Shown here: piece by piece, positions 27,239-37,722 of the stretch | Numbering within the stretch: position 1 is the first letter of the stretch | Layout of the letters: each line of letters begins with the position of its first letter | Assembly: GCF_016428975.1 (NCBI RefSeq) | Contig: NZ_JAELTT010000001.1 | Location: 1 to 64,000, forward strand | Length of the DNA: 64,000 nt | Reading direction: 5' to 3' | DNA from: Dyella sp. ASV21 | Lineage (GTDB): Bacteria; Pseudomonadota; Gammaproteobacteria; Xanthomonadales; Rhodanobacteraceae | Position numbers and translations under genes: made by a program | The notes under the pieces: generated by a model | What the model saw: the letters and a program-made list of their open reading frames with translations, nothing else | Told to the model about the DNA's origin: nothing | Databases searched by the model: none

Positions 27239-28333
27239 ATGAGCGCACTACTCGACGCAACCCTCAGTCACCTTCGCGCGCTGGTCGGCTATGACACGCG
27301 CAATCCGCCGCGCGATATCGGCACGGACGGCATCTTCGATTACCTGCGGAACAACCTTCCCGGGTTTGACGTAACCGTGACCGATTACGGCGCGGGCGCC
27401 GTCACCCTGTATGCCGTGCGCGGGCAGCCCAAGCTACTGTTTAACGTGCATCTGGACACCGTGCCCGATTCGCCTAACTGGACCGCCAGCCCGCACGCGC
27501 TGCGCGTGACCGAAGACCGCGCCATCGGCCTGGGTGCCTGCGACATCAAGGGCGCCGCCGCCGCACTCGTGGCCGTAGCCAATGCCACCAGTGGGGATAT
27601 GGCGATGCTGCTGTCGACGGATGAGGAGGCTAACGATCCGCGCTGTATCGCCGGCTTCCTCAAGGACAAGCCCGCCTACGACGCCGTGATCGTCGCCGAG
27701 CCGACCAAAGGCGAAGCGGTGCTCGCGCATCGCGGCATCCATTCGGTGCAGATGCGCTTCACGGGGCATGCCGGACACGCCTCGGGTGAGCAGAAGCCTA
27801 CTGACAGCGCGCTGCATCAGGCGATGCGCTGGGGTAGTGCGGCGCTGGACTATGTGGAAAAGCAGGCGCACGAGCGCTTCGGCGGCCTTACCGGCCTGCG
27901 TTTCAATATCGGCAAGGTCGAAGGTGGCATCAAGGCCAACATGATCGCGCCGTCGGCCGAGGTGCGCTTCGGCTTCCGTCCGTTGCCCACCATGGCACCC
28001 GATCAGCTTCTGCACACCTTCCGCACCTTGGTGGAGCCGCTGCCGGTGGCGTTTGACGAACTGTTTCGCGGCGACTCGCTGCCGGCCGGCGATACCGCCA
28101 CCGCCGAGGCTCGTCGCCTCGCTGCGCGGGACCTGGCGGATGAATTGAATATTCCCATCGGCAATGCCGTGGACTTCTGGACCGAGGCCGCGCTGTTTTC
28201 CGCCGCGGGCTACATCTGTTTCGTCTACGGCCCTGGCGACATCGCGCAGGCGCACACCGCCGACGAATGGGTTGCACTGGACCAGTTGCAGCATTACGCC
28301 GAAACCATCTACCGCATCATCGATAAGAGCTAA
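27239..28333 (+). CDS. argE: N-acetylcitrulline/acetylornithine deacetylase
   Basis: M20 zinc peptidase-like deacetylase of 364 aa. Metal and catalytic motifs are FNVHLDTVPDS, LGACDIKGAA, LLSTDEEAND and AQAHTADEWV. The middle dimerisation domain begins around HRGIHSVQMRFTGHAGHAS. In Xanthomonas campestris the homologous gene product prefers N-acetyl-L-citrulline, which matches the AOTCase found here; that specificity is inferred by context. It starts 34 nt after the GNAT gene. Confidence 0.92.
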   Translation: MSALLDATLSHLRALVGYDTRNPPRDIGTDGIFDYLRNNLPGFDVTVTDYGAGAVTLYAVRGQPKLLFNVHLDTVPDSPNWTASPHALRVTEDRAIGLGACDIKGAAAALVAVANATSGDMAMLLSTDEEANDPRCIAGFLKDKPAYDAVIVAEPTKGEAVLAHRGIHSVQMRFTGHAGHASGEQKPTDSALHQAMRWGSAALDYVEKQAHERFGGLTGLRFNIGKVEGGIKANMIAPSAEVRFGFRPLPTMAPDQLLHTFRTLVEPLPVAFDELFRGDSLPAGDTATAEARRLAARDLADELNIPIGNAVDFWTEAALFSAAGYICFVYGPGDIAQAHTADEWVALDQLQHYAETIYRIIDKS

Positions 28334-28339
28334 GTCATC

Positions 28340-29656
28340 GTGGAAGCCCACAAGCACACCCGGAAAACCATCGTCCGCCTGCTTTCGAGCATGGGCAGCG
28401 CGAAGGAGATCCAGCAATACCTCAAGCGCTTTTCCCAGCTCGATGCGAAGCGTTTCGCCGTGGTAAAGGTCGGTGGCGCCGTGCTGCGCGACGATCTGCC
28501 TGCACTCACCTCATCGCTCACCTTCCTGCAGCAGGTGGGCCTTACGCCCATCGTGCTGCACGGCGCCGGTCCGCAGCTGGACGAGGAGCTCTCGGCCGCC
28601 GGCATCGAAAAGCACACCGTCAACGGCCTGCGTGTGACTACGCCCAAGGCGCTGGCGATCGTGCGCAAGGTGTTCCAGGAGCAGAACCTGCGCCTGGTCG
28701 AGGCCCTGCAGACCATGGATACGCGCGCCACCTCGGTGCTGTCGGGCGTATTCACGGCCAGCTACATCGATCGTGACACCTATGGCCTGGTCGGTAAGGT
28801 CAGCCACATCAATCTCGCACCGATCGAGGCCAGCCTGCGCGCAGGCTCCATTCCGGTCATCGCCAGCCTGGGCGAGACGGAAGAGGGGCAGATCCTCAAC
28901 GTGAACGCCGATTTCTCGGCGAACGAGCTGGTGCGTGTACTGCAGCCCTACAAGATCGTGTTTCTCACCGGCACCGGCGGTCTGCTGGACGATCAGGGCA
29001 AGATCATCGACTCGATCAACCTCAGCACCGAGTTCGATCACCTGATGAAGCAGCCGTGGATCAACGGGGGCATGAAGCTGAAGATCGAACAGATCGCCGA
29101 TCTGCTCAACGACCTTCCGCTTACCTCGTCCGTGTCCATCACCAAACCCTCCGAGCTGGCCAAGGAATTGTTCACCCATAAGGGCTCCGGCACGCTGGTG
29201 CGCCGTGGCGAGAAGGTGAAGCGCTACGAATCCTGGGAGGGTATCGATCAGGAGCGCATGCGTGCGCTGATCGAATCCAGTTTCGGACGCACGCTGGTGC
29301 CGGATTATTTTTCCCGCACCCAGCCGCACCGCGTGTACGTGAGCGAGAACTACCGCGCGGCGATGATCCTCACCATGGAAGACGGGCTGCCGTATCTCGA
29401 CAAGTTCGCCGTGCTCGACGATGCACAGGGCGAGGGCCTGGGGCGCGCCGTGTGGCAGGTGATGCGCGATGAGAACCCGCAGCTATTCTGGCGCTCGCGT
29501 CACGGCAACAACGTCAACCACTTCTATTACGCCGAATCGGATGGCTGTCTCAAGCAGCCACGCTGGAAAGTGTTCTGGTACGGCATCAACGACTTCGACA
29601 CGATTGCCCGCTGCGTCGCGCATTGCGCCGAGCGGTTGCCGACCCTGGTGGACTGA
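28340..29656 (+). CDS. argB: Bifunctional N-acetylglutamate kinase / N-acetylglutamate synthase
   Basis: The 438-aa fusion protein performs steps one and two of arginine synthesis. The N-terminal amino-acid-kinase domain (about 30-280) has [24 protein letters not shown] and [16 protein letters not shown]. The C-terminal GNAT domain (about 290-438) has [26 protein letters not shown] and [12 protein letters not shown]. The layout matches the vertebrate-like NAGS/K of Xanthomonas, where arginine inhibits the synthase. The GTG at 28340 is used; the following residues [21 protein letters not shown] agree with the family N-terminus. Gaps of 6 and 3 nt to argE and argC show tight coupling. Confidence 0.95.
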   Translation: MEAHKHTRKTIVRLLSSMGSAKEIQQYLKRFSQLDAKRFAVVKVGGAVLRDDLPALTSSLTFLQQVGLTPIVLHGAGPQLDEELSAAGIEKHTVNGLRVTTPKALAIVRKVFQEQNLRLVEALQTMDTRATSVLSGVFTASYIDRDTYGLVGKVSHINLAPIEASLRAGSIPVIASLGETEEGQILNVNADFSANELVRVLQPYKIVFLTGTGGLLDDQGKIIDSINLSTEFDHLMKQPWINGGMKLKIEQIADLLNDLPLTSSVSITKPSELAKELFTHKGSGTLVRRGEKVKRYESWEGIDQERMRALIESSFGRTLVPDYFSRTQPHRVYVSENYRAAMILTMEDGLPYLDKFAVLDDAQGEGLGRAVWQVMRDENPQLFWRSRHGNNVNHFYYAESDGCLKQPRWKVFWYGINDFDTIARCVAHCAERLPTLVD

Positions 29657-29659
29657 CTC

Positions 29660-30616
29660 ATGAGTACGAACACTTTTCGCATCGGCATCGTTGGTGCGCG
29701 TGGCCATACCGGCGCCGAACTGGTTCGCCTGGTGGCGGCACATCCGTCGCTGGAGCTCGTCTTCGTGTCCTCCCGTGAACTGGACGGCCAGCGCGTGGCC
29801 GATCATGTGAGCGGGTTCCACGGAGAGCTGCGCTATGCCAGCCTCGACCCGGCCGCTGTCGCGGCGCAGGGCGCCGATGTGGTGGTGCTTGCCTTGCCCA
29901 ACGGCAAGGCCGAGCCGTATGTGCAGGCCATCGATCAGGCCAGGCCCGATACGTTGATCGTCGATCTTTCGGCGGACTATCGTTTCAATGAGAAGTGGTA
30001 TTACGGGTTGCCTGAGCTGACTCGCCAGCGTTGGCGCGGTGAAAAGCGCATCAGCAACCCAGGTTGCTACGCCACCGCCGTGCAGTTGTCGATTGCGCCG
30101 CTGAAGGATCTGCTGGCCGCGCCGCCGGTAAGTTTCGGCGTTTCCGGTTACTCCGGCGCGGGTACCACGCCGTCCGATCGCAACGATCCCGAAAAGCTGC
30201 GCGACAATCTGATGCCGTACTCGCTTACCGGTCACATGCACGAGAAGGAGGCGAGCCGCCACCTGGGTGTACCGGTGGAGTTCATGCCGCATGTGGCGCC
30301 GCATTTTCGTGGCCTCACCGTAACCACGAACCTCTACCTCGCGCGTCAGGTGAAGCGTGAGGACATTGTGCAACGCTTCCACGCCGCCTACGACGGCGAG
30401 AAGCTGGTGCGGGTGGTTGATGAGGCGCCCTGGGTCAGCCACATCGCCAACCAGCATCACGTCGATATCGGCGGCTTCGCGGTGTCCAACGATGGCAAGC
30501 GTGTGGTGGTGGTGGCCACGCTGGACAACCTGCTCAAGGGTGCCGCCACGCAGGCCATGCAGAACATCAATCGCGCCATTGGCGTGGACGAGTACACGGC
30601 GATCCCGCTGAGCTGA
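29660..30616 (+). CDS. argC: N-acetyl-gamma-glutamyl-phosphate reductase
   Basis: NADPH-dependent reduction of N-acetylglutamyl phosphate. The 318-aa protein has [17 protein letters not shown] as dinucleotide site. The catalytic Cys is in [15 protein letters not shown], and the active-site His is in [11 protein letters not shown]. It begins 3 nt after argB. Its stop is followed by a long hairpin and then argH. Confidence 0.95.
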   Translation: MSTNTFRIGIVGARGHTGAELVRLVAAHPSLELVFVSSRELDGQRVADHVSGFHGELRYASLDPAAVAAQGADVVVLALPNGKAEPYVQAIDQARPDTLIVDLSADYRFNEKWYYGLPELTRQRWRGEKRISNPGCYATAVQLSIAPLKDLLAAPPVSFGVSGYSGAGTTPSDRNDPEKLRDNLMPYSLTGHMHEKEASRHLGVPVEFMPHVAPHFRGLTVTTNLYLARQVKREDIVQRFHAAYDGEKLVRVVDEAPWVSHIANQHHVDIGGFAVSNDGKRVVVVATLDNLLKGAATQAMQNINRAIGVDEYTAIPLS

Positions 30617-30618
30617 GC

Positions 30619-30644
30619 GTTCTGCCTGCCTTCGCAGGCAGAAC
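30619..30644 (+). repeat. Perfect 11-bp hairpin between argC and argH
   Basis: GTTCTGCCTGC/GCAGGCAGAAC with a CTTC loop begins 2 nt after the argC stop, without a T-tract. It may stabilise or process the operon mRNA, or reduce read-through into argH. Confidence 0.6.
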
Positions 30645-30688
30645 CTGCTTAGCGGATACGTCTTCCATCTTTCGCAGGACAAGGCCCC

Positions 30689-31984
30689 ATGACCCAGCCT
30701 CTCTGGCAGAAATCCAACATCAAGATCGACGCCCGCATCATGAAATTCCTCGCTGGCGACGATGTGTTGCTGGACCGCGAGTTCTTCCTTCACGACATCA
30801 CCGCCAGCAAGGCGCATGTAGAAGGCCTGGCGCATATCGGCGTGGTGAGTGCGGACGAGGCCGCGGCGCTTAAGCGCGAACTCGACCTGCTGGCCGACGA
30901 CTTCCGCGCCGGCCAGTTCGTGCTGGATGAGCGCTACGAAGATGGGCACTCCGCCATCGAGGCGCGCCTTACCGAGCGCCTCGGTGATGCCGGTCGCCGT
31001 GTGCACACCGGCCGCAGCCGCAACGACCAGATTCTGGTCGCTACGCGCCTCTGGCTGAAGGAGCAACTGGCCGCGCTGGAAACCCATTGCCGCGCCATTG
31101 CTCACGTTTGCCTGGAGCGCGCCGCCCAGCCGGCCATTCCGCTCCCCGGTTATACGCATCTGCAGCGCGCGGTGGTTTCGTCGACCGCCATGTGGTTTGC
31201 CGGCTTTGCCGAGGGCTTTGTCGACAATGCCCTGCGTGCACGCCAGACCTCGGCCCTTATCGACGCCAACCCGCTAGGTACCGCGGCCGGCTATGGCGTA
31301 AACCTCAAGCTGGATCGCGAGCACACCACGCAGGCGCTGGGTTTTGCGCGTATGCAGATCTCGCCGATTTACGCCCAGCTCTCGCGCGGCAAGTTTGAAA
31401 TGGCGGTGCTGGAGGCCATGGCCGGTGCACTGCTCGACGTACGCCGCCTGGCATGGGATCTCTCGCTATTCACCACGGCCGAGTTCGATTTCGTCAAGCT
31501 GCCTTCGGAGTACACCACCGGCAGCTCAATCATGCCCAACAAGCGCAACCCCGATGTGGTGGAGCTGCTACGTGCCAGCTACGCCAGCGTGGCGGCGGCG
31601 CGTACCGAGATCGAACAGCTGCTCTCGTTGCCCTCGGGTTACCAGCGTGACCTGCAGTTCTCCAAGGGATCGCTGTTCCATGGCGTGCGCCACGGCCTCG
31701 CGGCGCTGGAGCTGGTGCCGGATCTGCTGGCGCGCCTGCGTTGGAACGAGCCGGCCATGCGTGCGGCCATCGAGCCGGCCATGTACGCCACGGATGTGGC
31801 GATCGAACAAGCCGCCGCCGGCGTACCGTTTCGCGATGCGTATCGCGCAGCGGCCGATGCCGAGGCCTCGGCGGGTGCGGGGCGAACGCCCGAGGGCAGC
31901 TTGGCAGCGCGCGTATCGCCAGGCTCCGGCAACGATCTCCGCCTGGATGAATTGCACGCCAGGCTCGTTCGTCTGGACGGCTAA
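30689..31984 (+). CDS. argH: Argininosuccinate lyase
   Basis: Last step of arginine synthesis, cleaving argininosuccinate to arginine and fumarate. The 431-aa protein of the fumarase/aspartase superfamily has [34 protein letters not shown] and the signature [15 protein letters not shown]. At 431 aa it is somewhat shorter than the usual 455-460. RBS AGGACAAGGCCCC precedes the start, 72 nt after argC. A cupin gene follows after 12 nt. Confidence 0.95.
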   Translation: MTQPLWQKSNIKIDARIMKFLAGDDVLLDREFFLHDITASKAHVEGLAHIGVVSADEAAALKRELDLLADDFRAGQFVLDERYEDGHSAIEARLTERLGDAGRRVHTGRSRNDQILVATRLWLKEQLAALETHCRAIAHVCLERAAQPAIPLPGYTHLQRAVVSSTAMWFAGFAEGFVDNALRARQTSALIDANPLGTAAGYGVNLKLDREHTTQALGFARMQISPIYAQLSRGKFEMAVLEAMAGALLDVRRLAWDLSLFTTAEFDFVKLPSEYTTGSSIMPNKRNPDVVELLRASYASVAAARTEIEQLLSLPSGYQRDLQFSKGSLFHGVRHGLAALELVPDLLARLRWNEPAMRAAIEPAMYATDVAIEQAAAGVPFRDAYRAAADAEASAGAGRTPEGSLAARVSPGSGNDLRLDELHARLVRLDG

Positions 31985-31996
31985 ACGGGGAAAGGC

Positions 31997-32356
31997 ATGG
32001 GGACCGTCAGTACGGGGAATGCCGAACATTACCGCTGGGGGCAGGCTTGCGACGGCTGGCATTTGCTGGCCGGCAGCGATCTGAGCGTGATCGAGGAACG
32101 CATGCCGCCGGGCGCCGCCGAAGTGCGGCACCGGCACCAGCGAGCGCGCCAGTTCTTTTACGTACTGGAAGGCGAGCTGACGCTGGAGCTGGCAGGCACG
32201 TTGCATCGACTGCAAGCCCGGCAGGGCTTGCATGTGCCGCCGGGCGAAGCGCATCAAGCGCGTAATGAAGCGGCGAGCGATACGCACTTTCTGGTGATCT
32301 CCTCGCCACGCAGTCATGGTGATCGCTTCGATGCACCCGCAGGGGACACGCCATGA
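31997..32356 (+). CDS. Small cupin-domain protein
   Basis: The 119-aa single cupin has RHRHQRARQFFYVLEGELTLEL (motif 1 with two His and the Glu) and GLHVPPGEAHQARN (motif 2 with the last His), so metal binding is likely. It lies between argH and proB and overlaps the proB start by 4 nt (ATGA), making it part of the arginine/proline transcription unit. Substrate unknown; it could be a regulatory or sugar-binding cupin. Confidence 0.8.
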   Translation: MGTVSTGNAEHYRWGQACDGWHLLAGSDLSVIEERMPPGAAEVRHRHQRARQFFYVLEGELTLELAGTLHRLQARQGLHVPPGEAHQARNEAASDTHFLVISSPRSHGDRFDAPAGDTP

Positions 32357-33513
32357 GCCTGATCCCGGAGCAACCGTTGCCCTCGTGGCGACGTGCCGTA
32401 CTCAAGGTGGGCAGCAACTTGCTGGCGGCCGATGGTGGCGGCCTCACCAACCGATACGCGCGCGCATTGGCTGACTTTATCGCCGGGAGCCATGCGGCCG
32501 GCCGGCACGTCGTTCTGGTGTCGTCCGGCGCGGTAGCGGCGGGGCGTGCCTTGTTGCGCGAGCACGCCGCCACCTCCAGTGAGCTGGCCGCCCGGCAGGC
32601 ATTGGCGGCGTTGGGGCAGGCGCCCATGATCGCCCTGTGGCAATCCCTGGCGACGCGCCCGGTGGCCCAGGTGCTGCTGACGCATGACGATCTGCGCGAT
32701 CGCCGCCGCTATCTCAATGCCCGCGCCACCTTGCGCGAGCTGCTGGCGCTGGATGTGCTGCCGGTCGTGAACGAGAACGACACCGTAGCGGTGGACGAGC
32801 TCAAGCTGGGCGACAATGACAATCTGGCGGCCATCGTGGCCGCCTTGGTCGATGCCGACCTATTGCTGATCGCCTCCGATATCGAAGCGTTGTATAGCGC
32901 CGATCCGCGGCGCGATTCCCAGGCCACGCCGTTGGGGTATGTGCCGGTTCTTACACCCGAGGTGTTGGCCATGGCGGGCGACAGCGGTAGTGCGGTGGGT
33001 ACCGGTGGCATGCGTACCAAACTGGAAGCGGCCGCCAAGGCGGCCGGGGCGGGCATTCCAACGGCGCTGTTCAGTGGTCGCAATGCATCCACGGTGCGCG
33101 GGCTCGCGGCTGGGCGGCTGCGTGGCACCCTGTTCGATGCCGCGCGCACGCGCATGCAGGCGCGCAAGTATTGGCTGCGTCATGCACCGGCGGCTCCGGG
33201 AAAAATCGAGGTGGACGCAGGGGCGGCGCATGCGTTGTCCAGCGGTCGCGCATCCTTGCTACCGGGTGGCATCGTGGGCATAACCGGCGAGTTTCATCGT
33301 GGCGATCTGGTCGAGATCGTCGGTGCAGGCGGTGTTTCGGTGGCGCGCGGACTTTGCCAATACGGTGCTGGCGAAGTGCGTCGTCTGGCAGGGCGACATA
33401 GCCGGGATATCGCCACGACGTTGGGCTACAGCTATAGCGCCGAGATCGTTCATCGAGACGATCTGGTGACGCTGTTGGAGTCCGGACCCATGGAGAAGTC
33501 TGCGCATGAATGA
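32353..33513 (+). CDS. proB: Glutamate 5-kinase
   Basis: First step of proline synthesis. The 386-aa protein has an amino-acid kinase domain (about 10-260) with [42 protein letters not shown] and [14 protein letters not shown]-terminal PUA domain (about 290-370) follows. It overlaps both neighbours (cupin, 4 nt; proA, 8 nt), so translation is coupled. Family members are inhibited by proline. Confidence 0.95.
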   Translation: MSLIPEQPLPSWRRAVLKVGSNLLAADGGGLTNRYARALADFIAGSHAAGRHVVLVSSGAVAAGRALLREHAATSSELAARQALAALGQAPMIALWQSLATRPVAQVLLTHDDLRDRRRYLNARATLRELLALDVLPVVNENDTVAVDELKLGDNDNLAAIVAALVDADLLLIASDIEALYSADPRRDSQATPLGYVPVLTPEVLAMAGDSGSAVGTGGMRTKLEAAAKAAGAGIPTALFSGRNASTVRGLAAGRLRGTLFDAARTRMQARKYWLRHAPAAPGKIEVDAGAAHALSSGRASLLPGGIVGITGEFHRGDLVEIVGAGGVSVARGLCQYGAGEVRRLAGRHSRDIATTLGYSYSAEIVHRDDLVTLLESGPMEKSAHE

Positions 33514-34768
33514 GCTGCGAACCCAGGCGCTGGCCTGTCGCGACGCCGCCCTGAGGGTGGCTGCCTTGGATACAGACGCCAAGCGGTCACTGCTGCGGGA
33601 TATGGCGACCGCGTTGGAGCGACATGGCATCCGCATCCTCGCCGCCAATGCACAGGACATGCGGCACGCCGCAGACAACGGTGTACAGGGTGCGATGCTC
33701 GATCGCCTTCGATTGGACGAGGGTCGCGTCGCGGTCATCGCACAGGCCCTGCGCGACGTGGCTGAGCTGCCCGATCCGGTGGGTGTCACCACACGTAGCG
33801 AGACCCTTGCCAACGGGTTACTGGTCGAGCGCGTGCGAATTCCACTGGGCGTGGTGGCGATGATTTACGAGGCGAGACCTAACGTCACGGCCGATGCCGC
33901 TGCGCTGTGCCTGATGGCGGGTAACGCGGTGATCCTGCGCGGTGGCTCCGAAGCGATTCATTCCAATCAGGCTATCGCGGCGGCATTGCATGAGGCGATG
34001 CATCGGCATGCTGTGCCAGCAGCAGCGGTCACCCTGATCAGCGACCTTCGCCGTGAAGCCATGGTGGCGTTGCTCCAGCTCAGCGATATCGTCGATCTCG
34101 CCATCCCACGCGGTGGCGAAGGCCTCATCCGTTTCGTCACTGAACACGCGCGCGTGCCGGTGATCAAGCACTACAAGGGTGTGTGCCATCTCTTTGTGGA
34201 TCGAGCCGCCGATCTCCCGCTTGCGTTGGATTTGCTGGTGGACGGCAAGACCTCGCGTCCGGGCGTGTGCAATGCGCTGGAGACGCTCTTGGTTCATCGC
34301 GACGTCGCCGGGCAATTCCTGCCGCTGGCGGCCCAGGCGTTGGCCGCACGCGGTGTGCAACTGCGCGGTGACGATGCGACATGCGCATGGGTGTCAGACG
34401 CCGTTCCCGTTAGCGACGATGACTACGCGGCCGAGTTCCTCGATCTGATTCTGGCGGTGCGTGTGGTGGACGATCTTGAGCAGGCCATCGCGCATATCCG
34501 TCGCTACGGCTCCGATCACACCGAAGTGATTGCCACCCGCGATGAAGCCGCAGCGCAGCGCTTTGTACAGGCGCTGCGGTCCTCGGTGGTGATGGTCAAT
34601 GCGTCCTCCCGCTTCTCGGACGGGGGCCAGCTGGGCCTTGGCGCGGAAATCGGTATCTCCACGACGCGCCTGCATGCTTACGGCCCCATGGGCGCGGAGT
34701 CGCTTACCGTGGAGCGTTTCGTGGTGCGTGGACAAGGACAGGTGCGACATCCGCAAATCCTTGCGTGA
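33506..34768 (+). CDS. proA: Gamma-glutamyl phosphate reductase
   Basis: NADPH-dependent second step of proline synthesis. The 420-aa aldehyde-dehydrogenase-fold protein has [18 protein letters not shown]-like [29 protein letters not shown], and the catalytic Cys in [25 protein letters not shown] and [17 protein letters not shown] close the protein. It overlaps proB by 8 nt and is the last gene of the block. Confidence 0.96.
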   Translation: MNELRTQALACRDAALRVAALDTDAKRSLLRDMATALERHGIRILAANAQDMRHAADNGVQGAMLDRLRLDEGRVAVIAQALRDVAELPDPVGVTTRSETLANGLLVERVRIPLGVVAMIYEARPNVTADAAALCLMAGNAVILRGGSEAIHSNQAIAAALHEAMHRHAVPAAAVTLISDLRREAMVALLQLSDIVDLAIPRGGEGLIRFVTEHARVPVIKHYKGVCHLFVDRAADLPLALDLLVDGKTSRPGVCNALETLLVHRDVAGQFLPLAAQALAARGVQLRGDDATCAWVSDAVPVSDDDYAAEFLDLILAVRVVDDLEQAIAHIRRYGSDHTEVIATRDEAAAQRFVQALRSSVVMVNASSRFSDGGQLGLGAEIGISTTRLHAYGPMGAESLTVERFVVRGQGQVRHPQILA

Positions 34769-34833
34769 AGCTTGCTGGGCGGCTCGTTGCGACGTAATCT
34801 GTAATCACTCTGTCATCATGTGAAGGGTGGGGA

Positions 34834-35808
34834 ATGGATGGCATCGCGACTGGCCCGCAGGGGCCTCTCTCTCGCGTTCTGCGTCGATGGGGTGTCCTTG
34901 CCCCAAGATCCTCGCCCGGCAAAGCCATGGCGCCTTCGGTGGCGCCTGCATCGCAACCCGTGCTGAAAGACCTCGATGCTCAGGGTTTGTTCGTCATCGG
35001 TGCGGCACGCAGCGGTACCACCGTCTTGCAGAACGCGCTCAACGATTCGCATGACGTCTTTTTGTTTGGTGAGCCTTCATTCCACGACGATCCGGGGAGT
35101 GCCGATTTCGCACGGCGCTACAACGGCATGCACCGCGCCTGGGGCAACCAGGAGAATAAGAGCAGCTTCTGTCCGCCCCTGTTCGATGGCGATGCGACCT
35201 GGAGGCATTACCTCGACAGGCTCGCGAGCATGCATCGTTACGTGGGCAGCAAGATTGTGATCAACCCTGAGCATGCCGCTCGCGCTTGCGAGAGCGTGTT
35301 CGACTTTCAATGCCGTAACTTTTATCGCGCGCATTACATATTCACGTTTCGTCACCCGGTGGACGTGCTGATGTCGACGCGTGGTTTGGCCGAGCTCAGT
35401 GGCTACGAGGCGGTGAGTCATGAGGTGATTCTCGGCAGCTTCCTGCGCATCATGGGGCTGTACATTCGCATGTTGCGCAATCTGCCGTTCGTGACCTCCG
35501 TGTTTCATGAACACATGGATGCCCGTGCCTTTCGACAGCTGGGTAGCTGGCTGGATATCGACTTGGCGCGAGCGGCGAGTTACTACGATGACGCCCGCGT
35601 GCGGCACTACTCCATGGAGCAACTTCCCGGGCACGTGCAGCCCCTCGCAGCCGATGTGGTAAGGATCTACGAGGATCTGCGTGCGCAGGCGGAGGCCGGC
35701 TTTGACTTGATCCAGCTGGAGCAAAATGCGGGGAATTTCAGCCCCGGCCATGCAACCGCACTAGGTGCACTGAATCGTCGGATCGAGCAGCGGCTCGCCT
35801 CGGTATGA
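34834..35808 (+). CDS. Sulfotransferase-family protein
   Basis: The 324-aa protein has the PAPS 5'-phosphosulfate loop LFVIGAARSGTTVLQN (about residue 50) and the 3'-phosphate motif YIFTFRHPVDVLMSTRGL (about 170), the two hallmarks of sulfotransferases. The intervening region has EPSFHDDPGSADFARRY. Bacterial relatives modify glycans or lipids. The start at 34834 is preceded by AAGGGTGGGG. It follows proA by 65 nt with no obvious terminator, but looks like an independent accessory gene; the acceptor is unknown. Confidence 0.82.
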   Translation: MDGIATGPQGPLSRVLRRWGVLAPRSSPGKAMAPSVAPASQPVLKDLDAQGLFVIGAARSGTTVLQNALNDSHDVFLFGEPSFHDDPGSADFARRYNGMHRAWGNQENKSSFCPPLFDGDATWRHYLDRLASMHRYVGSKIVINPEHAARACESVFDFQCRNFYRAHYIFTFRHPVDVLMSTRGLAELSGYEAVSHEVILGSFLRIMGLYIRMLRNLPFVTSVFHEHMDARAFRQLGSWLDIDLARAASYYDDARVRHYSMEQLPGHVQPLAADVVRIYEDLRAQAEAGFDLIQLEQNAGNFSPGHATALGALNRRIEQRLASV

Positions 35809-35881
35809 AGCGGACGGACGCAAGTCTGCTCTGATGACGGGGCAGGCGCGGCCACTGCAACGCCCAGCCCCTCAGTTCACG

Positions 35882-37159
35882 CTATAAGCTCGCCCACTGC
35901 CGTGCAGTGTGCGCAAACGCCACGCAGTCCGCATAGCGGTTGTACAGGGGCGCGGGGGAGATACGGATCACGTCCGGTTCGCGCCAATCGCCGATGATGC
36001 CGTTTTCCATCAGGTATTCGAATAGCGCGCGACCGCGTTCACGGCCACCCAGAACGCGGATGGAGAGCTGGCTGCCGCGACGTTCCGGCTCCGCCGGTGT
36101 CACTACTTGCAGCACATCGTGCAGCTGGCTCTTCACCAGCCACTCCAGGTAGCCGGTGATATGCAACGATTTGGCACGCAGGCGCGACATGCCGGCGCGG
36201 CGGAAAATCTCCAGCGAAACTCGCAGCGGCGTCAGCGCGAGAATGGGGGGATTGCTCAGCTGCCAACCATCGGCGCCATAGGTGGGGATGAATTCGGGCC
36301 CCATCTGGAAGCGCGTGGCCTTGTCGTGCCCCCACCAGCCGGCGAAGCGTGGAAGCTCCGTGCGCGCATGACGCTCGTGCACGAAGGCGCCCCCGACGGC
36401 GCCAGGGCCGCTATTGAGGTACTTGTAGCTGCACCAGATGGCAAAGTCCGCGCCGCTGTCGTGCAATTGCAGCGGCATGTTGCCCACGGCGTGCGCGAGG
36501 TCGAAGCCCACCATGCAGCCATGGCGGCTGGCCAGGCGGGTGATACCAGCGAGATCGAACGCCTGTCCCGTGCGGTACTGGATGCCCGGCAGCATCACCA
36601 GTGCGATGCGCGAGCCGTGCTCTGTGAGTACTCGCTCGATCGCCTCCATCGAGATCAGGCCGCTGGACGGGTCGCTTTCGAGCTCGATGAGCGCCGTGGT
36701 CGGGTCGTAGCCATGAAAGCGGATTTGCGACTCCACCGCATAACGATCGGTGGGAAAAGCGCCGGCCTCAATCAAGATGGCGTGGCGTTCCGGCGTAGGG
36801 CGGTAGAAGCTCACCATCATCAGGTGCAGGTTCACGCCGAGCGTATTCATCGCAACGACTTCGGTGGGCTGTGCGCCAACGACCGTGGCGAGGTCGTCAC
36901 GCACGAACTCGTGGTAATCCATCCACGGCAAGCGGCCCTTGAAGTGGCCTTCCACGCCCAGTTCGCCCCAGTAATCCAGCTCGGCGCTCAGCGCGGGCCG
37001 CACGGCGCGTGGCTGCAGGCCCAGCGAGTTGCCGCAAAAGTAGTGACTGTCGCGCCCCTCATGCGGCGGTATCAGGAACTCATCGCGAAAGCTGCGCAGC
37101 GGATCGGCGGCATCCTGGGCTTGCGCCCAGGCGAGGGTGGCTTCGTAGGGTGCGGACAT
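35882..37159 (-). CDS. kynU: Kynureninase
   Basis: PLP-dependent hydrolysis of kynurenine or 3-hydroxykynurenine to anthranilate or 3-hydroxyanthranilate plus alanine. The 425-aa protein has HYFCGNSLGLQPR, EAGAFPTDRYAV, VGFDLAHAVGNMPL and the PLP-lysine segment FAIWCSYKYLNSGPGAVGGAFVHE. Next come GWWGHDK and QLSNPPIL. In the same orientation, the ACMSD gene lies upstream, so the pair fits the tryptophan-to-quinolinate/2-aminomuconate branch. Confidence 0.95.
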   Translation of the reverse strand: MSAPYEATLAWAQAQDAADPLRSFRDEFLIPPHEGRDSHYFCGNSLGLQPRAVRPALSAELDYWGELGVEGHFKGRLPWMDYHEFVRDDLATVVGAQPTEVVAMNTLGVNLHLMMVSFYRPTPERHAILIEAGAFPTDRYAVESQIRFHGYDPTTALIELESDPSSGLISMEAIERVLTEHGSRIALVMLPGIQYRTGQAFDLAGITRLASRHGCMVGFDLAHAVGNMPLQLHDSGADFAIWCSYKYLNSGPGAVGGAFVHERHARTELPRFAGWWGHDKATRFQMGPEFIPTYGADGWQLSNPPILALTPLRVSLEIFRRAGMSRLRAKSLHITGYLEWLVKSQLHDVLQVVTPAEPERRGSQLSIRVLGGRERGRALFEYLMENGIIGDWREPDVIRISPAPLYNRYADCVAFAHTARQWASL

Positions 37160-37215
37160 GGGGTATCTCGTGCTGAGGCGATGCGCGCGTGGCGGCGCGT
37201 CGCCGGTGAGGCAGG

Positions 37216-37722
37216 TTACTTCAGGCGGCTGGCAATAGCGTCACAGCCCTTGTCGAACGCGGTACGCCAGGCGGCGCCCGCCTGGCTCTGCGAGGGGCGC
37301 ACGCAGCGCAGCTGGATGGCGTGATTGTCCTTGAACCAGTAGCGCTCGGTGTAGCTATACGGCGCCCCGTTTTCCTGTGCGGTATAGACGAAATTGTCGC
37401 TGCCTTGGGTGCTGCCGGCCTGGTAGCCGGTGAGTGCCTTGGCCTTGCTCATGGCGCCGTTCACATACGCCTGAAAGGCGCTGGCATCGGGCAGCTGCTT
37501 TACCGTTACGGTCACGCGCGCGAGGCTGCTGCTGGCGGTGGGCGAGGGGTCCGGTACCTGGAACACGCGCACTTCCGGATCCCCTTGGGTTTCCATGATG
37601 CCCAGCCATTGATCGGGCGTACTGAAGCTGACGCTGCCATTGGCCATGCTGATGTCGGTGGCGTGCGCGGCGCCGGCCAGCACCAGGGCGCTGGCGATAA
37701 CCATGTTGCGGATAAAGCTCAT
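37216..37722 (-). CDS. Small exported protein of unknown function
   Basis: The 168-aa protein has a clear signal peptide (MSFIRNMVIASALVLAGAAHA, cleavage after AHA). The mature part has ISMANGSVSFSTPDQWLGIMET and YSYTERYWFKDNHAIQLRCVR, and two Cys near the C-terminus that could form a disulfide. It resembles bacterial lipoprotein-like stress domains, but I do not recognise a family. Its start overlaps the ACMSD stop by 4 nt and it lies 56 nt before kynU, so it is probably cotranscribed with the kynurenine genes. Confidence 0.7.
   Translation of the reverse strand: MSFIRNMVIASALVLAGAAHATDISMANGSVSFSTPDQWLGIMETQGDPEVRVFQVPDPSPTASSSLARVTVTVKQLPDASAFQAYVNGAMSKAKALTGYQAGSTQGSDNFVYTAQENGAPYSYTERYWFKDNHAIQLRCVRPSQSQAGAAWRTAFDKGCDAIASRLK

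Noticed and set aside
29483-31159. 558-aa frame opposite argB, argC and argH
   Set aside because: Spans several real genes in antisense; no motifs.
32353-32356. Frameshift fusion of the cupin and proB
   Set aside because: The ATGA overlap is normal translational coupling and both frames are intact.
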